In this document: positions 25,589 through 33,202 of the stretch, piece by piece
Layout of the letters: each line of letters starts with the position of its first letter
How positions within the stretch are numbered: the first letter of the stretch is position 1
Source: UBA3206 sp964548855
GTDB lineage: Bacteria; Bacillota_I; Bacilli_A; Acholeplasmatales; Anaeroplasmataceae
Direction: 5' to 3'
Assembly (NCBI GenBank): GCA_964548855.1
Contig: CAZJSR010000017.1
Coordinates: forward strand, 1 to 39,583
DNA length: 39,583 nucleotides
Notes under the pieces: generated by a model
What the model was told of the DNA's origin: nothing
Databases searched by the model: none
The model's input: the letters and a program-made list of their open reading frames with translations, nothing else
Program-made: the position numbers and the translations under genes

Positions 25589-26764
25589 TCATGCTAATTC
25601 AAGATTATTAATATATATAGCTTCAGAAGTATTATTTTTAATTAATATATTGTAATATTCACCAATGATATCAGTATCATCTATATCACTTGTGCATTCC
25701 ATAAACATCTTTATAAAAAGTAATAACGATAAATAAAATGGTCTATATTGATTATTTGATGAACCAAACTCATTTTGCATTTCAATTGTCTTATCAACAA
25801 ATAAATTTACCTTCTTAGTCAATTCATTTGCTTTAAACTTTTTAAGTTTAAGCCCATATTTTTCTCTTAATGATACTGCATATTTAAATTTCTTTTCTCT
25901 AAAAATATTATTCATCTCTATTTTGAGACCATCATTATCAACGCCAACACAATTAAGTATTAATATTTCCCATATCATAAAATCAAAAGCACGTGCATAA
26001 ACAAAATCATCTATATAATCTTTATTTAAAAAATTTCTTAATACTTTCTTACTAACTTTTAATAAATCACATCTTCTATACCAATATGTATTTTTTGTTT
26101 CCCAAAATTTATCTTGCGTAGCCATTTGATTAATAGTTGACAACATCGCCTCATCTTTTGGAGGTACATAATAGTGGTATAATTCATCCTTTATACTTAC
26201 TAATTTTTTAGCATTAAATAAATTCGATAGTCCAAATATATCATCTTCACAAAAAGATATTGATTCATCAAACTTATTTGTAATTATATTTCTTTTATAT
26301 AATTTATTCCAAGGTACAACACCTGCGAATGTTGTTTGATAATATTTAAGAGTTTTACATAAATCTGTAAGATCAAAGACACCTTCATCTAGATAATTTT
26401 TTATACTTGGATGTGTATAATTACATACCACAATATCAGCATCATTCGTTTCTAATGAATACACCATTTTTGATATCATATTATATTCTATAGTATCATC
26501 ACTATCAACAAATTGAATATAATCACCACTCGCACATTCTAGCCCTTTATTTCTAGCTTTTGAAACACCACCATGTTCATTTTCAATAATCTTAATTCTC
26601 GGATCATTTAATTTCCTTAAAATCTCAGTTGATTTGTCAGTGCCTCCATCATTAACACATATTATCTCAAAATTTTCATAATCATTTTTTAAGATACTTA
26701 AAGCACAATCCTTAATTGTCTTTTCACTTTTGTAATATGGAACTATTACACTTACTTTTTTCAT
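25589..26764 (-). CDS. Glycosyltransferase family 2
   Basis: 391 residues. N-terminal GT-A catalytic domain: VSVIVPYYKSEKTIKDCALS, then VNDGGTDKSTEIL (about 37-49), HGGVSKARNKGLECASGDYI (about 64-83) and the metal-binding DxD in FVDSDDT (about 85-91). The rest of the domain and a helical C-terminal region of about 200 residues (basic, aromatic) have no assigned role. It would transfer a sugar from a nucleotide donor to an envelope or exopolysaccharide acceptor; donor and acceptor cannot be read from sequence. It stands alone with its own promoter and terminator. AAAGGTAGG precedes the ATG. Confidence 0.9.
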   Translation of the reverse strand: MKKVSVIVPYYKSEKTIKDCALSILKNDYENFEIICVNDGGTDKSTEILRKLNDPRIKIIENEHGGVSKARNKGLECASGDYIQFVDSDDTIEYNMISKMVYSLETNDADIVVCNYTHPSIKNYLDEGVFDLTDLCKTLKYYQTTFAGVVPWNKLYKRNIITNKFDESISFCEDDIFGLSNLFNAKKLVSIKDELYHYYVPPKDEAMLSTINQMATQDKFWETKNTYWYRRCDLLKVSKKVLRNFLNKDYIDDFVYARAFDFMIWEILILNCVGVDNDGLKIEMNNIFREKKFKYAVSLREKYGLKLKKFKANELTKKVNLFVDKTIEMQNEFGSSNNQYRPFYLSLLLFIKMFMECTSDIDDTDIIGEYYNILIKNNTSEAIYINNLELA

Positions 26765-26820
26765 ATAATAACCTACCTTTAAATTATTAAATGACTTCTA
26801 TATTTGTTTACCGTACCTAC

Positions 26821-26849
26821 ATTATATCAAACGAACATTAAAATGTAAA
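26821..26849 (-). promoter_or_regulatory. GT2 promoter
   Basis: On minus: TTTACA (26844-26849), 17-bp spacer, TATAAT (26821-26826). A 7-bp inverted repeat (26842-26848 with 26857-26863) covers the -35 and could also act as a weak terminator for the preceding operon. Confidence 0.7.
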
Positions 26850-26851
26850 GT

Positions 26852-27292
26852 TTATATTACATTATATATAATAATAAACTCTTCATTTAAATCCATTCCT
26901 ATTAGTTTATATAATTCATAACTTCTTTCAAAAAAAGATTTTGAAAGAACACGTTCATAATATTCATCTTGTAATCTACCTATTAATCCTAAAACAGCAT
27001 CCGAAAGTGGCAACAAAAACAAGGACGCTTCATACCCAAATTCGCGTAAAGCCTTATCATTTTTACTATATAATATGCTAGATGATTCATAATTATAATA
27101 TAATAAATATTTATTATTTTTATTTGAATAATCTAAAATAAAACTTTCAAAATCTACTTCATTTATTGAAATAATTTCATCATTTATCAAATTATTTCCG
27201 TCATATAGAATTTCTATACTTTCATATTTTACTACATCATTAAATTTTAAAATTTTATTTAAAACATCACTATTTATTCTCATATAACCCAT
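26852..27292 (-). CDS. Unknown protein, third gene of the AAC(3)-like operon
   Basis: 146 residues, rich in Asn, Tyr, Glu and Ile, with no membrane segment and no motif I recognise. The N-terminal 80 residues look beta-rich (VKYESIEILYDGNNLINDEI), the rest helical (LLPLSDAVLGLIGRLQDEYY). Its start overlaps the 3' end of the acetyltransferase gene by 23 bp (GAGAAG upstream of ATG 27292), so the two are translationally coupled and probably act together. An internal ATG at 27283 is an alternative start. Confidence 0.65.
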   Translation of the reverse strand: MGYMRINSDVLNKILKFNDVVKYESIEILYDGNNLINDEIISINEVDFESFILDYSNKNNKYLLYYNYESSSILYSKNDKALREFGYEASLFLLPLSDAVLGLIGRLQDEYYERVLSKSFFERSYELYKLIGMDLNEEFIIIYNVI

Positions 27293-28049
27293 TTAAACTT
27301 CTCATATCATCAAATGCATGAATATCATGCATTAATATTTCACATACAAGAGAAAAACAACCTTTCGCATCTACTAAATAAGATGTACTATCTAATATTT
27401 TAACCTTTCTCGCAATATTTTTTTCTATCATTATAGGTAGTAGTTTTTCATAATTATCAGAGATATGTGGGCAATTTGCATTAAAATGTCTTGGCATATT
27501 AAATTCTATTTTTTTACCATAATCATCTGTATAAAACTTATATATATGGTCTGTAAATCTATCTTTAACATCCATATATTCTTCTATGCTATGGACAAAT
27601 GTATTTTTACTTAAAGGGCATCCTAAAAATAAAATATACCCACCAAATCTGAGTTTTCCAAATGAACCATTCGGACTTGCAGGTGTTGATGCATAATCAT
27701 CATCCTTTATATATTCTTCTGCATGTTGACCATAAGCTACAACACTATGAGTCGGATGATTTGATCTTATAAAATCACTATCCATAATTGCTTCATTCGT
27801 TAAATAACCCACATTAGAATTTTGATCTTTTTTTACAAACACATCTCCATCTTCTCTTATAGAGCCCCATGTATGTGTCGGAAATAATAATAGCCCATTT
27901 TTAAATTTTTCCTTAAATGCTTTTAAAACTGTTTTCGCAGAACCATTAATATTTTTTACACTACTAAATGATGAATGCACCATAATAGTCTCATTACCAT
28001 TTAAGCCTAAATTATCTAAATCATTTTTTAAATCTTCATAAGTATACAT
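27270..28049 (-). CDS. AAC(3)/YokD-family N-acetyltransferase
   Basis: 259 residues of the Antibiotic_NAT family, which uses acetyl-CoA. Marks: IMVHSSFSSV (about 23-32), FPTHTWG (about 56), HPTHSVVAYG (about 98-107, including the conserved catalytic-type His), ASPNGSFGKL (about 123-132) and FLGCPLSKNTFVHSIEE (about 138-154). Some relatives inactivate aminoglycosides at the 3-amino group, but many, such as Bacillus YokD, have other or unknown substrates. The operon has a tiny membrane protein upstream and an unknown gene downstream, which does not suggest a resistance cassette. AAAGGTGAT precedes the ATG. Confidence 0.85.
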   Translation of the reverse strand: MYTYEDLKNDLDNLGLNGNETIMVHSSFSSVKNINGSAKTVLKAFKEKFKNGLLLFPTHTWGSIREDGDVFVKKDQNSNVGYLTNEAIMDSDFIRSNHPTHSVVAYGQHAEEYIKDDDYASTPASPNGSFGKLRFGGYILFLGCPLSKNTFVHSIEEYMDVKDRFTDHIYKFYTDDYGKKIEFNMPRHFNANCPHISDNYEKLLPIMIEKNIARKVKILDSTSYLVDAKGCFSLVCEILMHDIHAFDDMRSLNGLYENK

Positions 28050-28072
28050 TTATAATCACCTTTTTAATAATA

Positions 28073-28243
28073 CTATATATTTATTATAATTAAAAGGAAA
28101 AATACTCCCAAAGATATAAAAGAAATGCCTAAATAACATGAAATATATGTGTTTTTCATAAGAAGTTTTTGTTTTATGAAATTTATAACAAATTCAAATC
28201 CTAATATAATAAGTAATAATGATATTAAATAGTAAACAAACAT
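28073..28243 (-). CDS. Tiny two-helix membrane protein
   Basis: 56 codons, ATG 28243 to TAG 28073-28075. AGGAAGGTG lies five bases before the ATG, a strong ribosome site. Two hydrophobic segments, about 3-22 and 33-55, are separated by a basic turn (KQKLLMKN), suggesting both ends outside or both inside. It ends 23 bp upstream of the acetyltransferase gene with no terminator, so it is the first gene of that operon. No family recognised. Confidence 0.65.
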   Translation of the reverse strand: MFVYYLISLLLIILGFEFVINFIKQKLLMKNTYISCYLGISFISLGVFFLLIIINI

Positions 28244-28259
28244 ATTTTCACCTTCCTAT

Positions 28260-28287
28260 TTGAAAAAAAATGTAATTATGATATACT
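28260..28287 (+). promoter_or_regulatory. Promoter of the DtxR-like gene
   Basis: TTGAAA (28260-28265), 16-bp spacer, TATACT (28282-28287). A 12-bp palindrome CTCTATTTAGAG (28286-28297) overlaps the transcription start region and could be an operator. Confidence 0.6.
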
Positions 28288-28306
28288 CTATTTAGAGGTG
28301 ACTCTT

Positions 28307-28684
28307 ATGATAAGACATATACAATCTGAAGAAGATTACTTAGAAAGAATATTAATTCTTAGTTCTCACGGTATGGTTAGATCTATAGACTTATCAATTG
28401 ATATGAATTATAGTAAACCAAGTATTTCAATCGCGATGAAGAAATTAAAAGAAAAAGGATATATTACTATAGATAACCAAGGCGGAATTCACTTAACAGA
28501 TGAAGGAAACGATATTGCAAAAAAAGTTTATGAAAAACATACAATAATATCTAACCTGCTTATAAAAATAGGTGTGAGTAAAGATGTAGCCTTAGAAGAT
28601 GCTTGTGAGATTGAACATTGCATAAGCGAAGAAACATTTACAAAGTTAAAAGAGTATTATAATAAAAGCCTTTCAAAAAAATGA
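28307..28684 (+). CDS. DtxR/MntR-family metal-dependent regulator
   Basis: 125 residues from the ATG at 28307 (AGAGGTGA upstream; the frame also offers a GTG inside that site). N-terminal winged helix: SEEDYLERILILSSHGMVRS, LSIDMNYSKPSISIAMKKLK and a wing GGIHLTDEG. The dimerisation part follows with KHTIISNLLIKIGVSKDVALEDACEIEHCISEE, where Glu/His/Cys residues of ...DACEIEHCIS are the usual metal ligands. The C-terminal SH3-like domain is absent, as in MntR. Such proteins bind DNA with Mn2+ or Fe2+. The convergent neighbour operon (DUF3793-flavodoxin) has paired dyads in its promoter and is a candidate target. Confidence 0.88.
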   Translation: MIRHIQSEEDYLERILILSSHGMVRSIDLSIDMNYSKPSISIAMKKLKEKGYITIDNQGGIHLTDEGNDIAKKVYEKHTIISNLLIKIGVSKDVALEDACEIEHCISEETFTKLKEYYNKSLSKK

Positions 28685-28695
28685 AGGCTTTTATT
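28661..28695. terminator. Bidirectional terminator
   Basis: AATAAAAGCCTTTC (28661-28674) pairs with GAAGGCTTTTATT (28683-28695). A/T runs on both sides allow it to serve the plus-strand DtxR-like gene and the minus-strand flavodoxin gene. Confidence 0.8.
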
Positions 28696-28697
28696 AC

Positions 28698-29096
28698 TTA
28701 TATGGCTAATTTAATGAAATTATCATACTCATCACTAATTATATTTGATTCATCCCCACATACAATAAGTTCACCTAAAACATTCAATCCCTTTTTTAAC
28801 GCATTTTCCTTCCATGTACGCATAAATTCACCATCACCCCAACCATAAGAACCAAAAAGTAAATAATTCTTATTAGGATATTTTTTTACTATTTTTTCAT
28901 AAAATGGTACAAACTCATCTAAATCTAGTTCTTCTTGTCCCATCGCAGGACAACCTAAAATAATATTTTCCGCCTCTATATTATCTATATTCGCATCATT
29001 TACATTAATTGCTTCAGAATTCAAATCACTTGCAAGTTTATTTGCAATACTTTCTGTATTACCAGACATAGTCCAATAAAAAATTATATTTTTCAT
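28698..29096 (-). CDS. Flavodoxin-like protein
   Basis: 132 residues with a flavodoxin fold. FMN phosphate-binding loop YWTMSGNTESIAN (about 7-19); ring-contact loops ILGCPAMGQEELD (about 46-58) and LLFGSYGWGDGEFM (about 79-92). It would carry electrons as a low-potential FMN protein in place of ferredoxin, often when iron is scarce. It follows the DUF3793 gene 14 bp downstream in one operon under a promoter with two dyads. Full-length for a short-chain flavodoxin. Confidence 0.93.
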   Translation of the reverse strand: MKNIIFYWTMSGNTESIANKLASDLNSEAINVNDANIDNIEAENIILGCPAMGQEELDLDEFVPFYEKIVKKYPNKNYLLFGSYGWGDGEFMRTWKENALKKGLNVLGELIVCGDESNIISDEYDNFIKLAI

Positions 29097-29110
29097 TCTA
29101 TTAATCCTCT

Positions 29111-29650
29111 CTAATTTATTATTTGAGCTAATTTATAACCATTATCTAGAAGTTTTAAACAAGTTTCGCTGCAAGTTTTAAACATATCAAAGGTTTTAAG
29201 TTTTTCATCTAGATTAGAATATACTCTCCATACTCCATTATATAAACAATTTTTATTACCATTTTCAAATTCCATTACATCGAAGACATCATAACCTAAG
29301 AATACACCAATCTCATGAGGAAAATTTTTATTATGATTTATTTTATGTTTAAGATAATTTAGATATGTGGATATTTTCTTTTCATTAGGATATTTATTAT
29401 TTAGCAAATATTTATAATTTTCGTCTTTGAATAATGTTTTATAAAGAATATCTTCATTATAAATTAAAATAAGTATTCTTTTTGATGTCTTTTTAATAAC
29501 AAAAATATTATATTTCGGGCATAATATTTTTTTTAATTCTTTAATATCACGAAGATTATTAAGACTTAAACTTACTAGATTACTACTTTTTATACCACAA
29601 AGCGCTGGTGCACAATGAAGTATTATTTCACGCTCAAAACCTTTACACAT
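29111..29650 (-). CDS. DUF3793-family protein
   Basis: 179 residues. N-terminal HCAPALCGIKSSNLVSL and C-terminal FPHEIGVFLGYDVFDVMEF are the family hallmarks (…FPHEIGxFLGYPxxDVxGF…). The protein also has conserved-looking late cysteines (MFKTCSETCLKLL). No membrane segment. In clostridia and relatives DUF3793 genes commonly neighbour flavodoxin and iron-uptake genes, so a role in iron-limited metabolism is likely but unproved. GGAGG lies six bases before ATG 29650, directly abutting a dyad. Confidence 0.85.
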   Translation of the reverse strand: MCKGFEREIILHCAPALCGIKSSNLVSLSLNNLRDIKELKKILCPKYNIFVIKKTSKRILILIYNEDILYKTLFKDENYKYLLNNKYPNEKKISTYLNYLKHKINHNKNFPHEIGVFLGYDVFDVMEFENGNKNCLYNGVWRVYSNLDEKLKTFDMFKTCSETCLKLLDNGYKLAQIIN

Positions 29651-29660
29651 GTTTACCTCC

Positions 29661-29678
29661 AGTTAGTTTTAACTAACT
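29661..29678 (-). promoter_or_regulatory. Dyad next to the DUF3793 ribosome site
   Basis: AGTTAGTTTTAACTAACT is a perfect 8+8 dyad with a 2-bp centre. Its edge touches the GGAGG of the DUF3793 gene. It shares the AGTTAGT half-site with the dyad 13 bp upstream. Confidence 0.75.
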
Positions 29679-29691
29679 CTTTTGCATTTTT

Positions 29692-29715
29692 TATAGTTAG
29701 TCGAAACTAACTATA
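29692..29715 (-). promoter_or_regulatory. Dyad at the DUF3793 transcription start
   Basis: TATAGTTAGT (29692-29701), centre CGAA, and its exact complement (29706-29715). It begins six bases downstream of the -10, covering the predicted start of transcription, a typical repressor site. The half-site loosely resembles the TTAG/CTAA ends of DtxR-family boxes. Confidence 0.75.
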
Positions 29716-29720
29716 TCTAT

Positions 29721-29749
29721 ATTCTACATATTTTATATATGTTTGTCAA
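29721..29749 (-). promoter_or_regulatory. Promoter of the DUF3793-flavodoxin operon
   Basis: On minus: TTGACA (29744-29749), 17-bp spacer, TAGAAT (29721-29726). It abuts the end of mnmA. Confidence 0.8.
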
Positions 29750-29752
29750 TAC

Positions 29753-30781
29753 TTATTTTATTTTTCCACCACCTGCAAGAATATCACCTTTATAAAATAC
29801 TAAAGACTGACCACTAGTTGGACTTTTTTGAGGTGTCTCAAAAACTACTTTGATTGTATCCTCATAATGATATAAATATGATACTACTTCTTTTGCCTGA
29901 TAACGAATTTTAGATGTAACCATTTCTCCATCATTAAAATCATCAAAAAGTAATAAATTAACATCATATAATATGACTTCATTTTTATATAAATCTTCTT
30001 CAAGTCCTACAATAACTTGATTTTTTAAAATATCAAATCCGATTACATAAATTGGTTTTTCATATGATATTTTAAGTCCCTTTCTTTGACCTATTGTATA
30101 ATTAAATATTCCACTATGTTTTCCTAAAACACGTCCATCTTTAAATACAATATCACCGATATTTTCTTTAATATCACTATTTTTTAAAAGATAATCTTTA
30201 TAATCTGTGTCTATAAAACATACATCTAAAGAATCCTTCTTTTTAGCTACAGGAAGACAAATATTTGAAGCTATCTGTCTTATTTCATCTTTTGTTTGAT
30301 ATTTTTCTAAAGGAAAAACTATATAAGGAATAACATCTTTATTTATTGCATATAAAAAATAAGTTTGATCTTTCTTTAGCGAGCTTGATTTTTTTATTAC
30401 ATATCTATTATATTCCTCACTATAACTTACTTTTGCATAATGACCAGTAGCGATATAATCACATCCATTTTCTTTTGCAAATTTATACATTTCATCAAAT
30501 TTGAAATATTTATTACATAGAACACATGGATTTGGAGTACGTCCGTTTTTATAAGAATCTATAAAATTACCAATAACTTTTTCTTTAAATTCATCATATA
30601 AATTAAACGATAAAAGATCAATATCTAAAGAATCCGCAACTTTTTTTGCATCTTCATTTACTATAAACTCTTTATTTATAAAATTTATATTACACCCTAC
30701 AACTTCAAATTCATTCTTAAGTAAATATGCACTTACAGCGCTATCTACACCACCTGATAGTCCTACTAATATTTTTTTCAA
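29753..30781 (-). CDS. mnmA: tRNA 2-thiouridylase
   Basis: ATP-dependent enzyme adding sulfur at U34 of tRNA-Lys, -Glu and -Gln. N-terminal PP-loop ILVGLSGGVDSAVSAYLL; PNPCVLCNKYFKF (catalytic Cys, about 100); ATGHYAKV (about 122); KKDQTYFLYAI; DSLDVCFI (second catalytic Cys, about 193); NYTIGQRKGL; C-terminal beta-barrel. I place the start at TTG 30781 because AGGTGATTA lies just upstream and MKKILVGLSGG is the usual N-terminus; GTG 30790 overlaps uppP and is the alternative. It follows uppP closely. Confidence 0.94.
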   Translation of the reverse strand: MKKILVGLSGGVDSAVSAYLLKNEFEVVGCNINFINKEFIVNEDAKKVADSLDIDLLSFNLYDEFKEKVIGNFIDSYKNGRTPNPCVLCNKYFKFDEMYKFAKENGCDYIATGHYAKVSYSEEYNRYVIKKSSSLKKDQTYFLYAINKDVIPYIVFPLEKYQTKDEIRQIASNICLPVAKKKDSLDVCFIDTDYKDYLLKNSDIKENIGDIVFKDGRVLGKHSGIFNYTIGQRKGLKISYEKPIYVIGFDILKNQVIVGLEEDLYKNEVILYDVNLLLFDDFNDGEMVTSKIRYQAKEVVSYLYHYEDTIKVVFETPQKSPTSGQSLVFYKGDILAGGGKIK

Positions 30782-30786
30782 AATAA

Positions 30787-31605
30787 TCACCTACACTTTA
30801 ACATAAATAATAAAATAATACCTAATATTATTCTATATATACCAAATATTTTAAAATCATGTTTATTTATAAATTTATTAATAAATCTGATTGTAATCAA
30901 ACTAACTAAAAAACTCATTAAAACACCAATAGATAGTAATACAATTTCATTTAACTCTAAAATATTTTTAGCTAGATAAAAATCAAAAGTTTTATAACCT
31001 GAGGCAAGTATCATAACAGGAATTGATATTAAAAAACTAAATTCAAATGCTTCGTTTCTTTTTATACTAAATAACATAGCTGTTATAATTGTAATACCTG
31101 ACCTTGATGTACCTGGAATTAAAGAAAGCACTTCTGATAGACCTATAATAAATGCTAGTTTATATGAAATACCGCTTTTTAGTTTATTCTTCTTTTTATA
31201 AAAAAATTCTACTAATATAAAAATAATACCATATATTATTAGAGTTATAGATATAGTATATGTGTTATACAAATATTTATTTATATACTTATCTAGTAAT
31301 AATCCTACTATAGATATCGGTATACACGCAAGTATTATTTTAAGCCATAATTTTAAAATTTCTTGGTCCATATATATTTTACCATCTTCGATTTTTAGTG
31401 GCCAAATTTTCTTAAAAAAACTTAAAAAAACCGCCATAATTGCACCAAATTGAATAAGAATCAAAAAAATATTCATAAATGCATCTGATACATTCATCTT
31501 TATGACATTATTTAATAACAAAATATGAGCTGTTGATGATATAGGCATCCATTCTGTTATTCCTTCTAATACTGCGTATATAATTGTATAAAATATATCC
31601 TTCAT
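30787..31605 (-). CDS. uppP: Undecaprenyl-diphosphatase
   Basis: BacA/UppP integral membrane phosphatase that recycles the C55 carrier lipid for peptidoglycan synthesis; overexpression gives bacitracin resistance. 272 residues with about seven or eight membrane segments. The two signature loops are present: LEGITEWMPISSTAH (about 14-28, Glu-rich motif) and PGTSRSGITI (about 165-174, PGxSRSxxT with the catalytic Arg). TATTAGGTG precedes the ATG. It is followed within a few bases by mnmA. Confidence 0.96.
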   Translation of the reverse strand: MKDIFYTIIYAVLEGITEWMPISSTAHILLLNNVIKMNVSDAFMNIFLILIQFGAIMAVFLSFFKKIWPLKIEDGKIYMDQEILKLWLKIILACIPISIVGLLLDKYINKYLYNTYTISITLIIYGIIFILVEFFYKKKNKLKSGISYKLAFIIGLSEVLSLIPGTSRSGITIITAMLFSIKRNEAFEFSFLISIPVMILASGYKTFDFYLAKNILELNEIVLLSIGVLMSFLVSLITIRFINKFINKHDFKIFGIYRIILGIILLFMLKCR

Positions 31606-31645
31606 ATAAACACCTAATAATATTTATGTGAAGATATAAAATTTA

Positions 31646-33157
31646 TTAATTATTTTCTATAATTTTTGAAACATTCTTTAAAATAAATTTTTGAGTTGCT
31701 TCATCAATAAAATTAACATTATTTAATTTAAGAGTTCCTACATTCTCACATACAAATCCAACATTTTTATATTTTAAAGAATCAGCACACATTGCCATAA
31801 TTCCTTCCTTGGCGTCTTTATTATATGTAATATTAATATTATTTAATTCGATAGACTCGATAATACTCTCAGGAAGTCCTAAGAAAAAACCAACACCATA
31901 AGAAACATTTTTACATTCAATATTACTAAATTTAAATTCTTTAAAAGATGGCGTAGTCTCATCTTTAGGAATATACTGTTTAGAAAATCTATAATCTATA
32001 TTATCATTTCCAGCTTTATAAAATGCGTTAATAACGAAGGGAGATAATACCGAATCCATAATTATATTATCAAATACTATATTACTCATAATCGCAAGAT
32101 TTCCTCTCCCTCTTTGAGATTTTATACGAAGACCTCTATCGGTTGATTTAAAAACACATTTATTAACAACTACATTATTAATTCCACCACTGTTTTCACT
32201 TCCAAGTGTAACCCCTGCATGTCCGTGATTCATTAAGTTATTTCTGATTATGATATTACTAGATGGTCTTTTATATATTCTAGCAAGTTCTATTTTGCTA
32301 GATTTTATCGCAATACAATCATCACCAACACTTATAAAGTTTCCAATAATTTTTACGTTATTACAACTCTCAGGATCACAACCATCTGTTGTAGGTGAAT
32401 CAAATGGATTTTCTAATCTTAAATTGATATATGATAGATTTTCACTATAAAATGGATGTTGATTCCATGATGGTGTATTGCACACTTTAAATCCTTCAAA
32501 TACAACATCTTTTGAAGTATGAATAAATATTCCTTTAGGCCTTCTTGCGATTCTAAGTTCTCTATGATTAATCCACCAATCAGAATTACATGCATTGCAA
32601 TCGATAACACCTTGCCCATATATATTAACATTTCTTACACCAAGAAGATTTATGATACTTGAAAAAGAATCTTCACTTCTTCCTTCCCATGTTCCCAAAG
32701 GAAGTCCATTTAAATATTCATCAGCTTTTAATATAGGATATTTTGTTCTATCTGTTTCACCTATTAATTTAGCATTTTTGGTTAAATAAATACTAGTATT
32801 ATCTTTTACAAATAATGAAATTACATGATAAGTATCATTTAAGACTAACACTTCATCTTCTTTTATATTATCTAAGATATCTTGAATACTTTTAGTATCA
32901 TCTAAAACTCCTTTATTATCATAATAAATAAACTTCTTATTTAATGTCATAAACTCTTTAGAAGTATCATTAATTCTAATTTTATATAATGTGTTAGGCA
33001 ATAAATCATATATTGAAACAACATTTTTATTAAATTTATATTCTTTATCATCTAAAAACAAACTATACTCTTCTGTATAATAACAATCATTATTATTTAA
33101 TTCTATTGTTACACTGTTTGCGGATATAAAAATTATATCAAAATTATTTTCTTTCAT
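31646..33157 (-). CDS. GH28 polygalacturonase-type glycoside hydrolase
   Basis: 503 residues. An N-terminal fibronectin-III-like stretch (about 1-70) precedes a right-handed beta-helix. GH28 motifs are all present: TDGCDPESC (about 258), SVGDDCIAIKS (about 277; Asp pair), GHAGVTLGSE (about 305; catalytic-region His) and RIKSQRGRG (about 345). This domain combination is typical of exo-acting galacturonidases. No signal peptide or anchor is visible, so it probably acts in the cytoplasm on imported oligogalacturonides; rhamnogalacturonan-type substrates are possible. Its ribosome site lies directly after the terminator of the diguanylate cyclase gene, with no space for its own promoter. Confidence 0.9.
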   Translation of the reverse strand: MKENNFDIIFISANSVTIELNNNDCYYTEEYSLFLDDKEYKFNKNVVSIYDLLPNTLYKIRINDTSKEFMTLNKKFIYYDNKGVLDDTKSIQDILDNIKEDEVLVLNDTYHVISLFVKDNTSIYLTKNAKLIGETDRTKYPILKADEYLNGLPLGTWEGRSEDSFSSIINLLGVRNVNIYGQGVIDCNACNSDWWINHRELRIARRPKGIFIHTSKDVVFEGFKVCNTPSWNQHPFYSENLSYINLRLENPFDSPTTDGCDPESCNNVKIIGNFISVGDDCIAIKSSKIELARIYKRPSSNIIIRNNLMNHGHAGVTLGSENSGGINNVVVNKCVFKSTDRGLRIKSQRGRGNLAIMSNIVFDNIIMDSVLSPFVINAFYKAGNDNIDYRFSKQYIPKDETTPSFKEFKFSNIECKNVSYGVGFFLGLPESIIESIELNNINITYNKDAKEGIMAMCADSLKYKNVGFVCENVGTLKLNNVNFIDEATQKFILKNVSKIIENN

Positions 33158-33170
33158 ATTTCACCTTTCC

Positions 33171-33202
33171 TATAAAAAAGAAAAGGTGTTTTACCTTTTC
33201 TT
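33171..33202 (-). terminator. Terminator overlapping the GGDEF stop
   Basis: AAGAAAAGGT (33178-33187) pairs with ACCTTTTCTT (33193-33202) and is followed on minus by TTTTTTAT. The GH28 start is 14 bases beyond. Confidence 0.8.

Noticed and set aside
26842..26863. Firm terminator after the 146-residue gene
   Set aside because: The stem is only 7 bp, overlaps the stop codon and the GT2 -35, and lacks a clean U tract.
27270..28049. Acquired aminoglycoside resistance gene
   Set aside because: The family includes many non-resistance members, no mobile element is nearby and the operon partners are unknown small proteins.
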